64,000 nucleotides of DNA from Exophiala sp. HKRS030. Its lineage: Eukaryota > Ascomycota > Eurotiomycetes > Chaetothyriales > Herpotrichiellaceae. Below the pieces are notes generated by a model. That model was not told the DNA's origin. It saw only the letters and a list, made by a program, of their open reading frames with translations, and ran no database searches. Where the stretch lies: NCBI GenBank assembly GCA_023897205.1, contig JAHWDD010000016.1, positions 186,001 to 250,000 on the forward strand, read 5' to 3'. A program made the position numbers and the translations under genes. Of this stretch, positions 9,893-20,073 are shown in pieces (the first letter of the stretch is position 1; each line of letters opens with the position of its first letter).

Positions 9893-11413
9893 TCATGCTT
9901 CCATCGTGTTTCTTCGGCTCCTGCTCAGAAGCATGGCGTCGCCTTTCTTCCCGAGTATCGCTTCCAGTGCTCCAATGAGGGCCTGAGGATCGTACAACAT
10001 AACACCTTTGGCGCTTTTCCGACCATATAATTTAAGGCAATCGATGCCCACAGCTGCAAGGCGCTCTTTGTCGACCTTCGGAGTTCCCTCCCCGTTGAGA
10101 TGTATAACATGAGTGACATACTGTCGATATATTGAGTTTTGCTCGGCTGTTTGCGCCACGTTAGGTGTGCTGCCTGGCACCAGTAAACCGCCATGAGCAT
10201 CTGTGGACGAAGTTGGCCCTGAGGACTTTAACTTGTTCTCTGAGTGTGACGTGCAAAGTTCTGACCTCCAGGGATGTCCCCGAGATTGCTCGCATGCTCG
10301 AGCAATGGCTTCGACGAAATCAAAGGCAGAGAAGGGGTTGGGGCTCGGACCGGTCTCCCGGTCTAGCGAGCCATTGAGAATGAGAATCTTGTGTCGGGCG
10401 GTACTGGAGTGCAATGCTTCGCCCACACCTCTGAGCACAATGGATGCCACGACGGAAGTATAGAGGGATCCTATGGAGTAGACAACAGCTTGCGCTTGTT
10501 TAACCGCCGAGAGAACGCGCGGATTGGCTGGTGGAAGCATTTCTTGTCCGTAGGGGTTAATGTACCATATGCGCTCTATCCGAGCGGGGAGGTCTTCCTC
10601 CTCGTCCTTACTAAAGTTGATGTTCTTCTGACGCAACGTGGGCAGCGTGCCTGGTATATTTGCATCCTCAATCTCCTCGGTGTGATCAACGCTATGACGC
10701 GTTCTCGCTGCGATTGGACGACCATCGCCAACTGTCGGCATTGCTAAGGCTGTGGCCGCGGCAGGGTGAGAGATGTTGTTCTGGCCGACAATGACGTCTC
10801 CGTTGACCAGACCTGCGGCTATATGGTGGGAGAAGTTGGAGTTAATGCTAGGAATGACACGCACTTCATCTGGTATTGCACAGATACTGCTCAGCAGGTA
10901 TATGGCCGACTCGAAACTGCCACTGAACAGTCTCGCACCGGTCAAAAAGAGGTTGCCCACACTCGCTGAAGTGAAATCGAATGTCGAGGACGGCCTCGAC
11001 CGTTTTAAGATCTCAAGGTTCAAGAGGTTGAAAAATGATCGAATGAGTTCCTTTTTGGCCGAAGGTATACCAAGCCACAGATCCGCTGCTCCAGAAACGA
11101 TCAGTTGCCACTCAGTCGCCGCGTCTACTGAAGACGTAGATGACAGGCGATGGTTGAAGAGATGTGATATGGCCAGACGTTCGGGCGAGGAAGGATCCGT
11201 AGGTATGAGTCTGACCAGGCGACTTCGAACATCGCCAATCCCGGGGCCACCAAAGACTCTAATGAGTTCTGAAGAAGAGCCACCGTTGTCGCTGATAGGA
11301 ATGATGTAGCTGAGGGGACATGATTTGTTCTCGCGCACTGCTTCGAAGACGTCGACAAGGCTGTTTGCAGCGCTTCCACCTGAGAAGACCACTATACCCT
11401 TACTGTTGGTCAT
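9893..11413 (-). CDS. CofD/YvcK-like (UPF0052) protein
   Basis: A 506-residue protein of the CofD-like/UPF0052 fold. Glycine-rich loops at the N-terminus are diagnostic: FSGGSAAN (residues 10-17), DNGGSSSE (42-49) and GGPGIGDVRSR (55-65), with a later YSIGSLYTS where bacterial members have GPGSLYTS. In archaea and bacteria CofD joins a phospholactyl group to the deazaflavin Fo, while YvcK/MgfK is a regulatory protein in carbon metabolism that binds UDP-sugars. The role of fungal copies is not established. It is longer than bacterial YvcK (about 320 residues); the extra length lies in a middle segment and in a polar stretch near the C-terminus that includes a run from SENKLKSSGPTSS. Start ATG at 11413. 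No intron. Divergent from the CorA gene. Probably cytosolic, as no signal or membrane segment is seen. Confidence 0.85.
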   Translation of the reverse strand: MTNSKGIVVFSGGSAANSLVDVFEAVRENKSCPLSYIIPISDNGGSSSELIRVFGGPGIGDVRSRLVRLIPTDPSSPERLAISHLFNHRLSSTSSVDAATEWQLIVSGAADLWLGIPSAKKELIRSFFNLLNLEILKRSRPSSTFDFTSASVGNLFLTGARLFSGSFESAIYLLSSICAIPDEVRVIPSINSNFSHHIAAGLVNGDVIVGQNNISHPAAATALAMPTVGDGRPIAARTRHSVDHTEEIEDANIPGTLPTLRQKNINFSKDEEEDLPARIERIWYINPYGQEMLPPANPRVLSAVKQAQAVVYSIGSLYTSVVASIVLRGVGEALHSSTARHKILILNGSLDRETGPSPNPFSAFDFVEAIARACEQSRGHPWRSELCTSHSENKLKSSGPTSSTDAHGGLLVPGSTPNVAQTAEQNSIYRQYVTHVIHLNGEGTPKVDKERLAAVGIDCLKLYGRKSAKGVMLYDPQALIGALEAILGKKGDAMLLSRSRRNTMEA

Positions 11414-11972
11414 TTTCGACCAGAGACAGAGGTCAAGGAGCGTAGGAGTGCCGCAATAGAAGGGGAAGGCCGGTCGTACCTAATAACGACGTGACGAGGC
11501 TCAGCCTTGCTTTCGGTTAGGTGTCAATTCCCGGATATTCCTGTCGGCGTGGTTGTTTGCGGAAAGACAGCCGCGGGAATGCTCAGCGCTGTTCAACAGC
11601 CCCTCCAAGCTGGGGACTTTTAAGGACCACAACGCCGCTAATGATGCTTATTGAGCCCCAAAAGCTTAGCCTTCGCCCCCCCGGAAGAATGCCCCGGAAG
11701 AGACCCAGCGTCGCGTGTCTGATAGACATGCAGTATCTTCTCTTCAGTGATCTTGCTAAGACGATCAACACCCACACGCAATCGAGCAAAAAACCATGTC
11801 GGTACCAATATAAAGTCAATCCTTATCCTGGTCAGATCCTTCTCAGCCAGCCACAACCTCCTACCGCGCTGGCTGTTCCCTGCTCCATTGACTTTTGCGA
11901 AAACTCCTTCACTTCCGCATCGATGCACTTGCGACTTCATCTGGCCAACTGGAAACTACGCATCAGGCCGTG
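11414..11972. promoter_or_regulatory. Divergent upstream region, CofD-like / CorA
   Basis: About 560 bp between two divergent start codons. The CorA frame stays open upstream to a TTG at 11895, but no ATG lies in that extension. No other gene is recognised here. Confidence 0.4.
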
Positions 11973-14018
11973 ATGCCAACGATCCCGATGCCTCACAGTG
12001 GCTCCCATGTCCTGGCTCATCACAGAGATTCCTTAGAGGGTACTGACCACCGCCACTCGAGAGAACGACGAAGATCGCGAGATGTGGAAGCTGAAGGAGC
12101 CGAGGGAAATCATCATGTTCACATAAAAGAAAACCCAGAAGTGGCACTGCATAGACATTCTGAAAATGGGGGCGAGTCGCCTTTTCATGGCCTACATCGC
12201 ACAGACACGGTGAACTCGAAGTCGACCATGAAGTCCTTGCGCAGACGAGGCCGGTCAAACACAAATACCGTGATGTATGGAGCCCAAGATATGGGCAGAA
12301 CGTCAGGCTGGGCACCTGGGTTGGAGCCCGGTATTGACACGAGTGAACCGGCACCGCCTTACAGTGAAGGTCATCCGACCTCTGTACACTATGAGACTTT
12401 GAGGCAGAGGTGTGAAATCACGGTGGTGGATTTCAGCAACGACGCAATGTCGACGTTTGACTTGGATAATGATAATCTCGAGGACTTCCTGAAAAAGCCC
12501 GTTGAGCCGTGGGCTGATGTCAGATGGATCAATGTCAATGGCTTGTCCTGGGATGTCATCAGGCTTCTGGGTAATCATAAACATCTACATCCACTCGCAA
12601 TCGAAGACATGATCAACACCAAAAATCGGACGAAGGTCGACTGGTATAGTGACCATACGTACCTAGTCCTGCCTCTGCAGAAGCTCATCAACCTGGACGA
12701 GCAAGAAGATTACGAGTCTTCCGACGACGACGATGACGAGTCTGAGGCCTCAAGATCGATCAGAGATCACGAATCAGAATATCAGACGCGAATTCTCACA
12801 GAACGGCGCATGCGCAAACGATTGAAGAACAAGAAAGGTGCCCTCGTTGCGCTTTGGGAGGATATCTTCAAGCCCAAAAAGAGGAAACGGGACGCGACCA
12901 CCAGCCCACCAGGTTCATTTGAGCACAATCAGATCAACCCGTCCAACTCCTTCCGACATGCCTCCAAGGTCGAGACACCGTGGGCGCCCAAGAAGGTCCG
13001 AACCATGCAGCGATACCACTCTGGTCCCAATCAAGACCGCATCGACTTCATGGAGCGTCACGCCGTGCTACGCAACCGAGGGATTGGCGTCTCGATGGAG
13101 CAAGTTTCGATATTCCTCTGCTCCGACAGCACGGTCATATCTTTCTTCGAGTACTCGGCCCACGACGTCCAGACGCCCATCATCCGCCGTCTCCAGTCCC
13201 CGGGCACCATCCTGCGGCAGTCCGCCGACGCGAGCATGCTGGCCCAAGCCATTCTCGACGCCATGATCGACCTTGCCATCCCGGTGACGACGGCCTACCA
13301 AGACGCCATCGGCGACCTGGAACTCGACGTGCTCACGAACCCGGACATCCACGAGTCCAACACGCTGTACATTCTCACGTCGGAGATTTCCATCCTCCGC
13401 AACGCCATCGCCCCCGTCGTCCAGCTCATCGGCGCCCTCAAGGACCACAAATCCGACGCCTCGTCGGCCGCCGCGGCCCTCACGGGATCCCGCGTGCCCA
13501 CGCCGTCCGTGGCGTCCGCGGCCAACGGCAACCCCATGGCGGCCACGCCCGCCGCGAAGAACGGCGGCGGCAGACCGCCCTACGCCAACAAGCAGCATTC
13601 GACCTTCGCGTCGGGCGTGCAGATCTCCCCGCTCAGCGTCACGTACCTGGGCGACGTCGAGGACCACGCCCTGCTGATCCAGGACAGCTACGACCAGATG
13701 CGCCGCGCGGCCGACAACCTGGTCGACCTGATCTTCAACACCGTGTCGGCGTACCAGAACGAGAGCATGAAGCAGTTGACCATCGTGACCTGCTTCTTCC
13801 TGCCGCTGAGCTTCCTGACGGGTTACTTCGGCATGAACTTTTTCCACTTCGACGGCGTCCAGCACCACTCCGACGCCTTCTTCTGGGTCATCGCCGTGCC
13901 CGTCTCCTTCCTCGTCTTTCTCCTCCTGATGAGGGACGTCATGGCGCGCCACATCACCCGGTGGGCGAACCGGATGTTGATCAAGAGAGGCCGCAAGAGG
14001 AGGTTGCAAAAGAGTTGA
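11973..14018 (+). CDS. CorA-family magnesium transporter-like protein
   Basis: A 681-residue CorA/Mrs2-superfamily protein. The C-terminus holds the two membrane helices: the first (about residues 598-619, ending LTGYFGMNF) carries the family GMN motif at 620-622, and the second ([18 protein letters not shown]) follows at about 634-652. A positively charged tail ([11 protein letters not shown]) ends the protein on the cytosolic side. The N-terminal half is long and polar: a His/Arg-rich leader, the conserved CorA alpha/beta domain ([17 protein letters not shown]), a strongly acidic run near residue 240 and a basic patch KPKKRKR. Fungal Alr-type plasma-membrane transporters have this layout and take up Mg2+. 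The first ATG at 11973 is chosen although the frame stays open 26 codons further upstream. Codon use turns very GC-rich after about 13100, which creates long antisense open frames that are not genes. No intron. Confidence 0.9.
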   Translation: MPTIPMPHSGSHVLAHHRDSLEGTDHRHSRERRRSRDVEAEGAEGNHHVHIKENPEVALHRHSENGGESPFHGLHRTDTVNSKSTMKSLRRRGRSNTNTVMYGAQDMGRTSGWAPGLEPGIDTSEPAPPYSEGHPTSVHYETLRQRCEITVVDFSNDAMSTFDLDNDNLEDFLKKPVEPWADVRWINVNGLSWDVIRLLGNHKHLHPLAIEDMINTKNRTKVDWYSDHTYLVLPLQKLINLDEQEDYESSDDDDDESEASRSIRDHESEYQTRILTERRMRKRLKNKKGALVALWEDIFKPKKRKRDATTSPPGSFEHNQINPSNSFRHASKVETPWAPKKVRTMQRYHSGPNQDRIDFMERHAVLRNRGIGVSMEQVSIFLCSDSTVISFFEYSAHDVQTPIIRRLQSPGTILRQSADASMLAQAILDAMIDLAIPVTTAYQDAIGDLELDVLTNPDIHESNTLYILTSEISILRNAIAPVVQLIGALKDHKSDASSAAAALTGSRVPTPSVASAANGNPMAATPAAKNGGGRPPYANKQHSTFASGVQISPLSVTYLGDVEDHALLIQDSYDQMRRAADNLVDLIFNTVSAYQNESMKQLTIVTCFFLPLSFLTGYFGMNFFHFDGVQHHSDAFFWVIAVPVSFLVFLLLMRDVMARHITRWANRMLIKRGRKRRLQKS

Positions 14019-14760
14019 GCACGCTTTCTTTCTTTCTGGGGGTCCTTGTAATTTGTAATCAATTGTACAGATCTTGTTTGCTACCGGCTTCTTCTTCTTC
14101 TTCTTCTTCTTCTTCTTCTTCTTCTTCTTCTTCTTCGCCGGCTTTTTCCCTGTACATTTTCAAAACATGTGCCTAACTAAACACCTAACTAAACACCGTA
14201 CGTACCCAAGGGACAGATCTGGTCCTGAGAGTAACGGACTGGTCGCTAGTAACTGAGTGCAAAGCTACTAGGCAGATACGAAAAATACCTAGGTACTAAT
14301 AAAGTAATAACGTCGAAATACCCAAGTACCCTCTCATCTGTCTCTGTCGGTCGGTCGGACTATTTTGTCGCCTGCCGCATGTCGTTCCTCCATCTTTTTC
14401 ATGTCCGTTCTGTAACGTTTAGTTTTTTGATGAACATTATATCGCAAGAAGTTCGGTCCTTGGCCAATATCTAACTCTTTTCTGTCTTTTTGGCCGAGGG
14501 AAAAGATGATGTTCGATTTGTTATTGTCTGTATCGGACAAAAATACATTATGTCAAAGCCGCCTGGCTTCTCAACCTCATGCCGTCATGAAATGCTATTA
14601 TCTACTGGGTATCATAAAATCAAGCAAAACATGAGAAAAAAAATCCAATCAACCTGTGTCCGGCCTGTGTTCATCCATCAACTCGACCAGCAAATGCACG
14701 ACGCTCCAATTTGAATGCCGATGCAATGACGGAAAATGGCAAAAATCAAGTCCTCAAGTC
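14019..14760. other. Convergent intergenic region with CTT microsatellite
   Basis: About 740 bp between the 3' ends of the CorA and Slx8-like genes. Apart from the CTT tract at 14088-14136 no feature was recognised. The rest is ordinary AT-leaning untranslated sequence. Confidence 0.55.
14088..14136 (+). repeat. (CTT)n microsatellite, about 16 units
   Basis: An uninterrupted CTT/TTC run of 49 nt lies about 70 nt past the CorA stop codon, in its likely 3' UTR. It is flanked by CCGG on both sides (ACCGG before, GCCGG after). Likely length-variable between strains. Confidence 0.95.
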
Positions 14761-16110
14761 TCAATCTGCTGCCATAAACTCAGCCCACATGAGTGCCTCA
14801 TCCTCGTCTTCTTCTTCTTCCGCGGGGGCACGTCTTTTCTTACCCGACCTCCTATTCTCTTTCTCGGCGGTCTTTTCCTCCCCTTCATCATCATCATCAC
14901 TACTAATGGTTTCTGCCTTGACCAACTTCTGTTTCCCCTTGTCTTCCCTCTTCCTCTTCTTCACCAACAGTTTCAACTCGAGTGGCACCAGCGTCCTCGT
15001 CAGGCCCGGGAGGTCCTTGATGTCCAGCGGTTTACGACATACCGGACACACCCCCTTGACCCTCCGGCTCGGCGGAATGTCTTCCCGTCTCTGCTGGATT
15101 GACCAGGTCAGAGTGTCTATTATGCAGCGGTGGCAAAAGACGTGCCCGCAGATGGTCGCAGTAGGATCCGTGGGGGTCTCCATGCACACGGGACACTTGT
15201 ACGCCGTCAGCGGTGTCCGGCCTGCCTCTGTTCCTGGATTTTGCGACAGTATCGCTTCCTGCCGCTGTTTGGCCAAGGTCGCTGAGAGTGCGGCGCTGTC
15301 GTCTATTTCGGTGAGGTCTACCGATTCTATCGTCGGATCTGTGGATGGGGACGGAGCCTGTCGTCTGTTTCTTCTCGCGGAGGAAGACGAGGAGGAAGAG
15401 GGAGGAGACATTTCGGACGGAGATTGTCGTGGTTGATTCTGGGCACGTTCTCTGTTTCTGGCTTGTGTCCGCTCCCAGTGCGAGTGATTTTCTCGTTGAC
15501 GATTTATGGCTTCCCGATCGACGATCGCCTGTAGACGGTTATGATCGGTGCGTAGGTGAGGCAGGCGAGGAAATGGAGGCATGGAGGCCGGGAAGATTGT
15601 TAGGACGGGTAACGTTTCGTTTGCGTCCGGGAGGCTCGAGATTGGGTGGCCGTAGACTGGTTGATCAAGTGTGTTGAGCCCTCTTGGTCTTTGGGTCGAA
15701 TTGAGATCGTGAGGATGTGTGGTTTGAGAAATGAAATGAGATTCGGGTGAATTGCTTTGTGAATTGCCTTCGGTGAAATCGCCTGCCGATCTCTCGGGTT
15801 CACCTGGTCCTGGCCGGCGTGATTGTTCGAATGCGTCCTGCGCTCTTTGCAAGGCCCGGTTCGCACTCTGCAGTGCTCGACTCACGTCATGTACTGTGTC
15901 CTGATAGTCCGCTCTAGGTAAGATTGCCTGTCTTCGAGGTTCAGAGTCTGGCATGCCACCGAAAAAGTTGCGGAACAGTCTCGGAGGAGGAAGAAGAGGA
16001 GGCTGCGAAGGTCGTTGTGGCGGTGGGAGGAATCGGTGGGGATTGTGATCAACTTGGTGTCCAGAGGGAAAGGATAATAAGTCACCAAAGGGCGTCGGGG
16101 GAGTACTCAT
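14761..16110 (-). CDS. Slx8-like RING finger protein (candidate SUMO-targeted ubiquitin ligase)
   Basis: A 449-residue protein with a C-terminal RING (about residues 303-360): KCPVCMETP, ICGHVFCHRCI and VCPVCRKPL supply the eight zinc ligands. Placement of the RING in the last third, followed by a short conserved LTRTLVPLELKLL tail, matches Slx8 of the Slx5-Slx8/Rfp-Slx8 ligase, which ubiquitinates SUMO-conjugated proteins at damaged or stalled DNA. A likely SUMO-interacting motif, SVDLTEIDD, lies near residue 262. The first ~230 residues are Pro/Ser/Gln-rich and probably disordered. The C-terminus is Lys/Glu-rich (KKRKRED; acidic end), consistent with nuclear location. The frame is open to a TTG at 16131, but ATG at 16110 (MSTPPTPFGD) is the first proper start. 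Other RING ligases cannot be excluded from one domain. No intron. Confidence 0.78.
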   Translation of the reverse strand: MSTPPTPFGDLLSFPSGHQVDHNPHRFLPPPQRPSQPPLLPPPRLFRNFFGGMPDSEPRRQAILPRADYQDTVHDVSRALQSANRALQRAQDAFEQSRRPGPGEPERSAGDFTEGNSQSNSPESHFISQTTHPHDLNSTQRPRGLNTLDQPVYGHPISSLPDANETLPVLTIFPASMPPFPRLPHLRTDHNRLQAIVDREAINRQRENHSHWERTQARNRERAQNQPRQSPSEMSPPSSSSSSSARRNRRQAPSPSTDPTIESVDLTEIDDSAALSATLAKQRQEAILSQNPGTEAGRTPLTAYKCPVCMETPTDPTATICGHVFCHRCIIDTLTWSIQQRREDIPPSRRVKGVCPVCRKPLDIKDLPGLTRTLVPLELKLLVKKRKREDKGKQKLVKAETISSDDDDEGEEKTAEKENRRSGKKRRAPAEEEEDEDEALMWAEFMAAD

Positions 16111-16439
16111 TCTGAGTCTGATATGGTCCAAAGATGCTACGACTCATGCAATGGGGGTCTCGAAAGAGCGTCGTTTGACAAAGCGACCATTATGATGTGA
16201 AGAAAGACAAGGAAGTAGTGATGTAGTTGTGTCTATAGATGTGATAATGATGACCAAACAAACATCCGCCGCAGCCACCGAACAATGTTTCTCCGCAGTT
16301 TCGACCGCCACCATTTTGATGTTGGTATTGATAGAATGTAAGTAGGGGAGTCTCGGCGCCAGACTTGCTTTTATATGAAAAGAAAAATTGGGTGCCAGTG
16401 ACATGCTTCTAAGTCACGGTCTACGTTGATTCAAATTCA
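16111..16439. other. Intergenic: Slx8-like promoter, GNAT 3' end
   Basis: About 330 bp separating two minus-strand genes. A short minus-strand frame here (16144-16404) has no family resemblance and is best treated as chance. Confidence 0.5.
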
Positions 16440-17168
16440 TCATCGACCTGCCTCTTCCTCTGTTGAAGGCGGATACAGAATCATGCACCACTCATTGTGT
16501 CCGCCGAATTCGACTGTCCTGACCAACTGCCATCCCATGTGAAGATAGATATCCCTCGCGTGCGGACTCGTGGTTGCAAGCCAGATCGGGTTGCCCTCTG
16601 CTGCAGCTCGATCCATTGAAGGCTGTAGAACAGCTCTCACGGCGCCAGGCACTGCGGACTTCCTGGGATCACGACCAAGCAAACGTAGCCACCAAAACTC
16701 CTGTCCGTGTTTGGACCAGATCAATTCATCCCGGACTTTGTCCACCTCCTGCTCTAGACCATCTATCGAAATCTCTTTATCCAGGTCCGGTGTATCGCTG
16801 GATGTTTTAGGTGCTTCATGCGAGCCTGGAGGGCACCAGGCGGCGAATGCCGCAAAATCACCCGATTCCGCAATGAAAGCGCCAGCGTTGACTCCGGCTG
16901 TCAGGAAATCCTTGATGACAGCGTGATACGATGGGAGTAGCTTCTCCTCCGACTCTTCCTCGCCTTTGCCGTCCGTGTCTCCTTTAATTAAGACTCTCCA
17001 GACAGGATTGGGCAGCATCGCATGGGCCAATGCCCAGGACATCTTTTCAACGTATTCCATTGACGAACTGATGGTCACTCTTGGAAGCTCTGGGTTCATT
17101 CTCCGACTCCCTTCGTCTGAAGTTGCGGGAGCTGCACTCGTCGCTGTAACTGGTATGTCATCTACCAT
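16440..17168 (-). CDS. GNAT-family N-acetyltransferase-like protein
   Basis: A 242-residue protein with the fold signature of GCN5-related acetyltransferases, which move an acetyl group from acetyl-CoA to an amine. The visible hallmarks are the central strand AGAFIAESGDFAAFAAW (beta-4 like) and the C-terminal part PIWLATTSPHARDIYLHMGWQLV, where the 'Leu/Ala-Thr-Ser-x-x-x-Arg-x-x-Tyr-x-x-x-Gly-Trp' pattern is typical of the last helix-strand unit of small-molecule GNATs. The acetyl-CoA loop (Q/R-x-x-G-x-G/A) is poorly conserved: the equivalent stretch is RAVLQPSMDRAAAEG, so activity is not assured. The frame is open to 17264, but the first ATG giving a fungal-like start (MVDDIPVTATS) is at 17168. 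Substrate unknown. Probably cytosolic. Confidence 0.7.
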   Translation of the reverse strand: MVDDIPVTATSAAPATSDEGSRRMNPELPRVTISSSMEYVEKMSWALAHAMLPNPVWRVLIKGDTDGKGEEESEEKLLPSYHAVIKDFLTAGVNAGAFIAESGDFAAFAAWCPPGSHEAPKTSSDTPDLDKEISIDGLEQEVDKVRDELIWSKHGQEFWWLRLLGRDPRKSAVPGAVRAVLQPSMDRAAAEGNPIWLATTSPHARDIYLHMGWQLVRTVEFGGHNEWCMILYPPSTEEEAGR

Positions 17169-18169
17169 GTTGTGAACACAATTGGGAATGGTACAATATT
17201 CTTCCTGACTCTGTGAGCCGTGGACGAAGCATATAACGCTTAGGACGCTGAAGGAATGTACCAAGTCCGTGAGTGAAACAAGGATAGTAAATGCTGAAGC
17301 ACTGCATCCGATACTCTGGATCAGAGAGATACGTAGATAGCATTCTGTCCAGAGGGACTACAGGCTAAACTATGACTGGTATAGCACACTGTGCGAGTAC
17401 GTGATGTTTCAAGTTGGAGTAGGTGCTGCAGCATAGTTAGCACACCTTCTCGTGTCGGTACCTGGATGTTCGACGAGGTCTTTGCTACATGGCTGTGACA
17501 ATTCTTGACGATTTCGTCAAGGGGTGATAGGGGTGGTTGAAGGTGCCAAGCCGAGGCTGTGATGTTGTACCATGGTCGCGATGAAGAGACTCCGGTTTGT
17601 GAATGCGTCGACAGTTAGCAAACACCCCCAGTATGAGGCTTCGGCCACATGGGAAGGGTCTACTTGCCCTATGATCCAGCACTCACTCGACAGTTATCAA
17701 GGAACAATGGCGGGAGCATTCTGCGCCTAACTCTTTTCTACAAGTACAACCGTAGGAAACATAAGATACCTTAGGAAGGTAAGTGAAGGGAGTTTACCGC
17801 GAGCCCGGGCGTCTTCAGCAACTTTAAATGTGCGCCCAAAGATAAGCCATCGTCTCAATCCTTGACTAATGAAGTACTCTGGATTGGAGGACTCGACGAA
17901 ATGGTTCCATCATTTCCTATGACAACAAGTTGTATCTCCCCCAGCAGGTGCCCATGTCGGGGATGTTCGAATGTATCCAAATAGGTAGGAGAGGTTGCTT
18001 GTCTACAAACTAATCGGGAACCACATCTCAAATAGAAATAACATTCCGACGACATCCTCATACGTCCCTCAGTTCCATCTGCTACCACTGAACCCGCAAA
18101 GGAAGTTGTGTACCGTACACTCGGTTTCGAGAATTATTCAAGTGAGTACTCGGGGAAGAGTTTGTCAAG
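17169..18169. other. Divergent intergenic region, no gene recognised
   Basis: One kilobase between the GNAT-like gene (minus) and the FMN-binding gene (plus), expected to hold both promoters. Short frames on both strands do not resemble any family and lack good starts. Confidence 0.45.
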
Positions 18170-19114
18170 ATGGGACGGTCACGCACCCTCGAGTATCCCA
18201 AGACGCCAATCAACAAGGTCAACCGATACAATGTACGAGGTAAGGTCCCCCCCGCCCAACTGATCCTTTGACCTTTACTTGCGTCAAAAAGTAAAGAAAA
18301 ACAAATCCCCTACGACGATGCTAACAACTTGGGCCATCTTTGCCTGGCACGGACAGAAACATACGACCTCGAAGCCATCCACTCCATCATCAACGAAAGT
18401 ACTTATGTCAACGTCTCCTTCAACACTCCGGACCCGTCCAACCCTTTCCCCGTGACGTTGCCCATGGTCGGGGTGGCCGCGAGTTTCGACCACCCCTCCT
18501 CCTCCCTGGGCGAACCTCTGGACATTTACGTGCACGGGTACGTGAGCGCGAGACTGATGAATCTCTCCCGCACGACGCCTGGCACGGACGACTCGCAGCG
18601 ACAGGAGCACGAAGGCCTCCCCGTGACCATCTCGGCGACAAAAGTCGACGGCCTCATCCTCAGCCTGACCCCGTACACGCACGACATCAACTACCGCTCC
18701 GTCGCGGTCTACGGCTACGCCACGGTCGTGACGTCTCCCGAGGAGAAGCTCTGGGCCATGGAGGCCGTCACCAACAGCGTCGTCGCCGACCGCTGGCGCC
18801 ACACCCGCGTCCCGCCCGTGTCCGCCGAGGTGTCGTCGACCTCGATCCTCAAGGTCAAGGTCGTCGGTGGCAGCGGCAAGATCCGCGTCGGCGGGCCGCG
18901 CGACGAGAAAAAGGACACCGACCAAGCCGACCTCGTGGACAGCATCTGGACCGGCGTGATCCCCATTTACGACCATTTTGGCGAGCCGGTGGCGGGCAGG
19001 GACAATAAAGTGTCCGGTGTGCCGGAACATGTAACCAAGTTTGCCAAGGAGATGAGGGAGCGCAACGAGCGCTATGCGATGGATGTCATCAAAGACACGA
19101 GTCAGGACTATTGA
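18170..19114 (+). CDS. Pyridoxamine 5'-phosphate oxidase-like FMN-binding split-barrel protein
   Basis: Two exons, 18170-18239 and 18357-19114, encode 275 residues. The 117-nt intron (GTAAGG donor, branch GCTAAC, acceptor ACAG) gives the join YNVRETYDLEAIHSIINES, which restores the family N-terminus (MGRSRTLEYPKTPINKVNRY). The domain follows the flavin-nucleotide-binding branch of the PNPOx-like split barrel: STYVNVSFNTPD, FPVTLPMVG, DIYVHGYVSARLMNL (the H-G-x-x-x-x-R pattern in the FMN site), and WRHTRVPP. Such proteins bind FMN or related cofactors and are often predicted redox or detoxification enzymes; the substrate is unknown. No signal peptide is seen. A long antisense frame over the same bases is an effect of GC-rich codon use. 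The gene converges with the unknown three-exon gene about 1 kb further on. Confidence 0.85.
18240..18356 (+). other. Intron in FMN-binding gene
   Basis: 117 nt, phase 1, GTAAGG...GCTAACAAC...GGACAG. Splicing yields the conserved Arg-Glu-Thr-Tyr-Asp-Leu join. Confidence 0.85.
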
Positions 19115-20073
19115 AGCGGCCTTTTTTCCCCTTCCCTCTGGGCGGTCGAGGGGGAATAACAGGTCCGGATAACGAATATACTGTACGTGCCAGTACAGTT
19201 TGTTTGGCATGTTGACATGTATGGGGCTACGTTAGGTACTGTAAGGTGTTCTTCACCAAGCAATTGAGTAATGTCTCTTTATCCAATACATGACTTCAAT
19301 CTCATACCTGTAGGCTCGTCGCGTTCGCACAGTTTCAGATCATTGAACATAGGCTCTGGCCGTGAGCGTTCAAGGAGAAAATACTAAGCGTGTGACACGC
19401 ATTCCCAACATCTGCCAAACAAATACCCGCTACAAACGGACTCGATGGCAGGGCCCCATTTATATATGAGGTAGACAGACTTCATTAGTAGTGGTTGCCC
19501 GAAACAATCCACCGACAGACATCTAGACCGGCTTCGAGGATGAATGTTCTCGCCAACCTCAAAACCGCGATCCTTGAAAAGATCGAGCGGATCAAGGCTC
19601 GATTTCGCAAACAACCCCGTCCAGTCTCAGAGCACCGCGATGTCACAATTGTAAATCAATTAACACACCCTTCTGAAAGGCACAAACACTGAAGAAACCG
19701 CTGTAGGGCCAACCCACCGACTTTCGCCGCGAGGATGTCCATGTCCAAATGACCCTGAAGGAAATGCAGTGATGGTGCGCGGGCCGGATTGAGAATCGGG
19801 GGCCGAAAGGGCACTTGGTGTTGGGCCGCAACATGTATCATGTCAACGGCGCATTTGGACGATCCATCTCAGGAGTCCTCTCACCATGCCTAGAACGTTC
19901 TGAACGAAACACGCCACGTGCAAAACGACAAACATGCCGCCGAGCCGAGACGTATTGGACGTGATATTCTCTACCAGAAGACCATCGTCTCATTTGCCTT
20001 GGAGGAACTCTTGTCTGCCTCCTCTGAATTATTGAAGGTTGTCTTGGGTATTTGTTGAGCTGCAGATTTGACT
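19115..20073. other. Convergent intergenic region with uncertain small frames
   Basis: Nearly 1 kb between two convergent genes. A 50-codon frame at 19540-19692 is listed separately. From 19690 to 20060 short stretches look codon-like on the + strand but no consistent exon chain could be built. Confidence 0.35.
19540..19692 (+). CDS. Possible small basic protein or first exon, unrecognised
   Basis: A 50-codon ATG frame encodes MNVLANLKTAILEKIERIK and then a basic, Arg/Lys/Pro-rich stretch. The start is predicted to form an amphipathic helix. GTAAAT at the Ile-Val junction near 19651 could be a splice donor, so this may be the 5' exon of a longer small gene, though no convincing second exon was found. 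It resembles no family I know and may be chance; recorded because the region is otherwise empty. Confidence 0.2.
   Translation: MNVLANLKTAILEKIERIKARFRKQPRPVSEHRDVTIVNQLTHPSERHKH

Noticed and set aside
12980..14176. 398-codon plus-strand frame and 313-codon antisense frame (13068-14009) over the CorA 3' half
   Set aside because: Shadows of very GC-rich CorA codons; compositions are Arg/Pro/His-biased and the CorA frame has the GMN motif.
4729..16110. Rad5 and Slx8-like gene as a DNA-repair cluster
   Set aside because: They lie about 6.5 kb apart with three unrelated genes between them; fungal housekeeping genes scatter at random on this scale.
18284..19210. 308-codon minus-strand frame over the FMN-binding gene
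   Set aside because: Antisense artefact, rich in Asp/Gly/Arg/Val; the plus strand holds a spliced, family-like protein.
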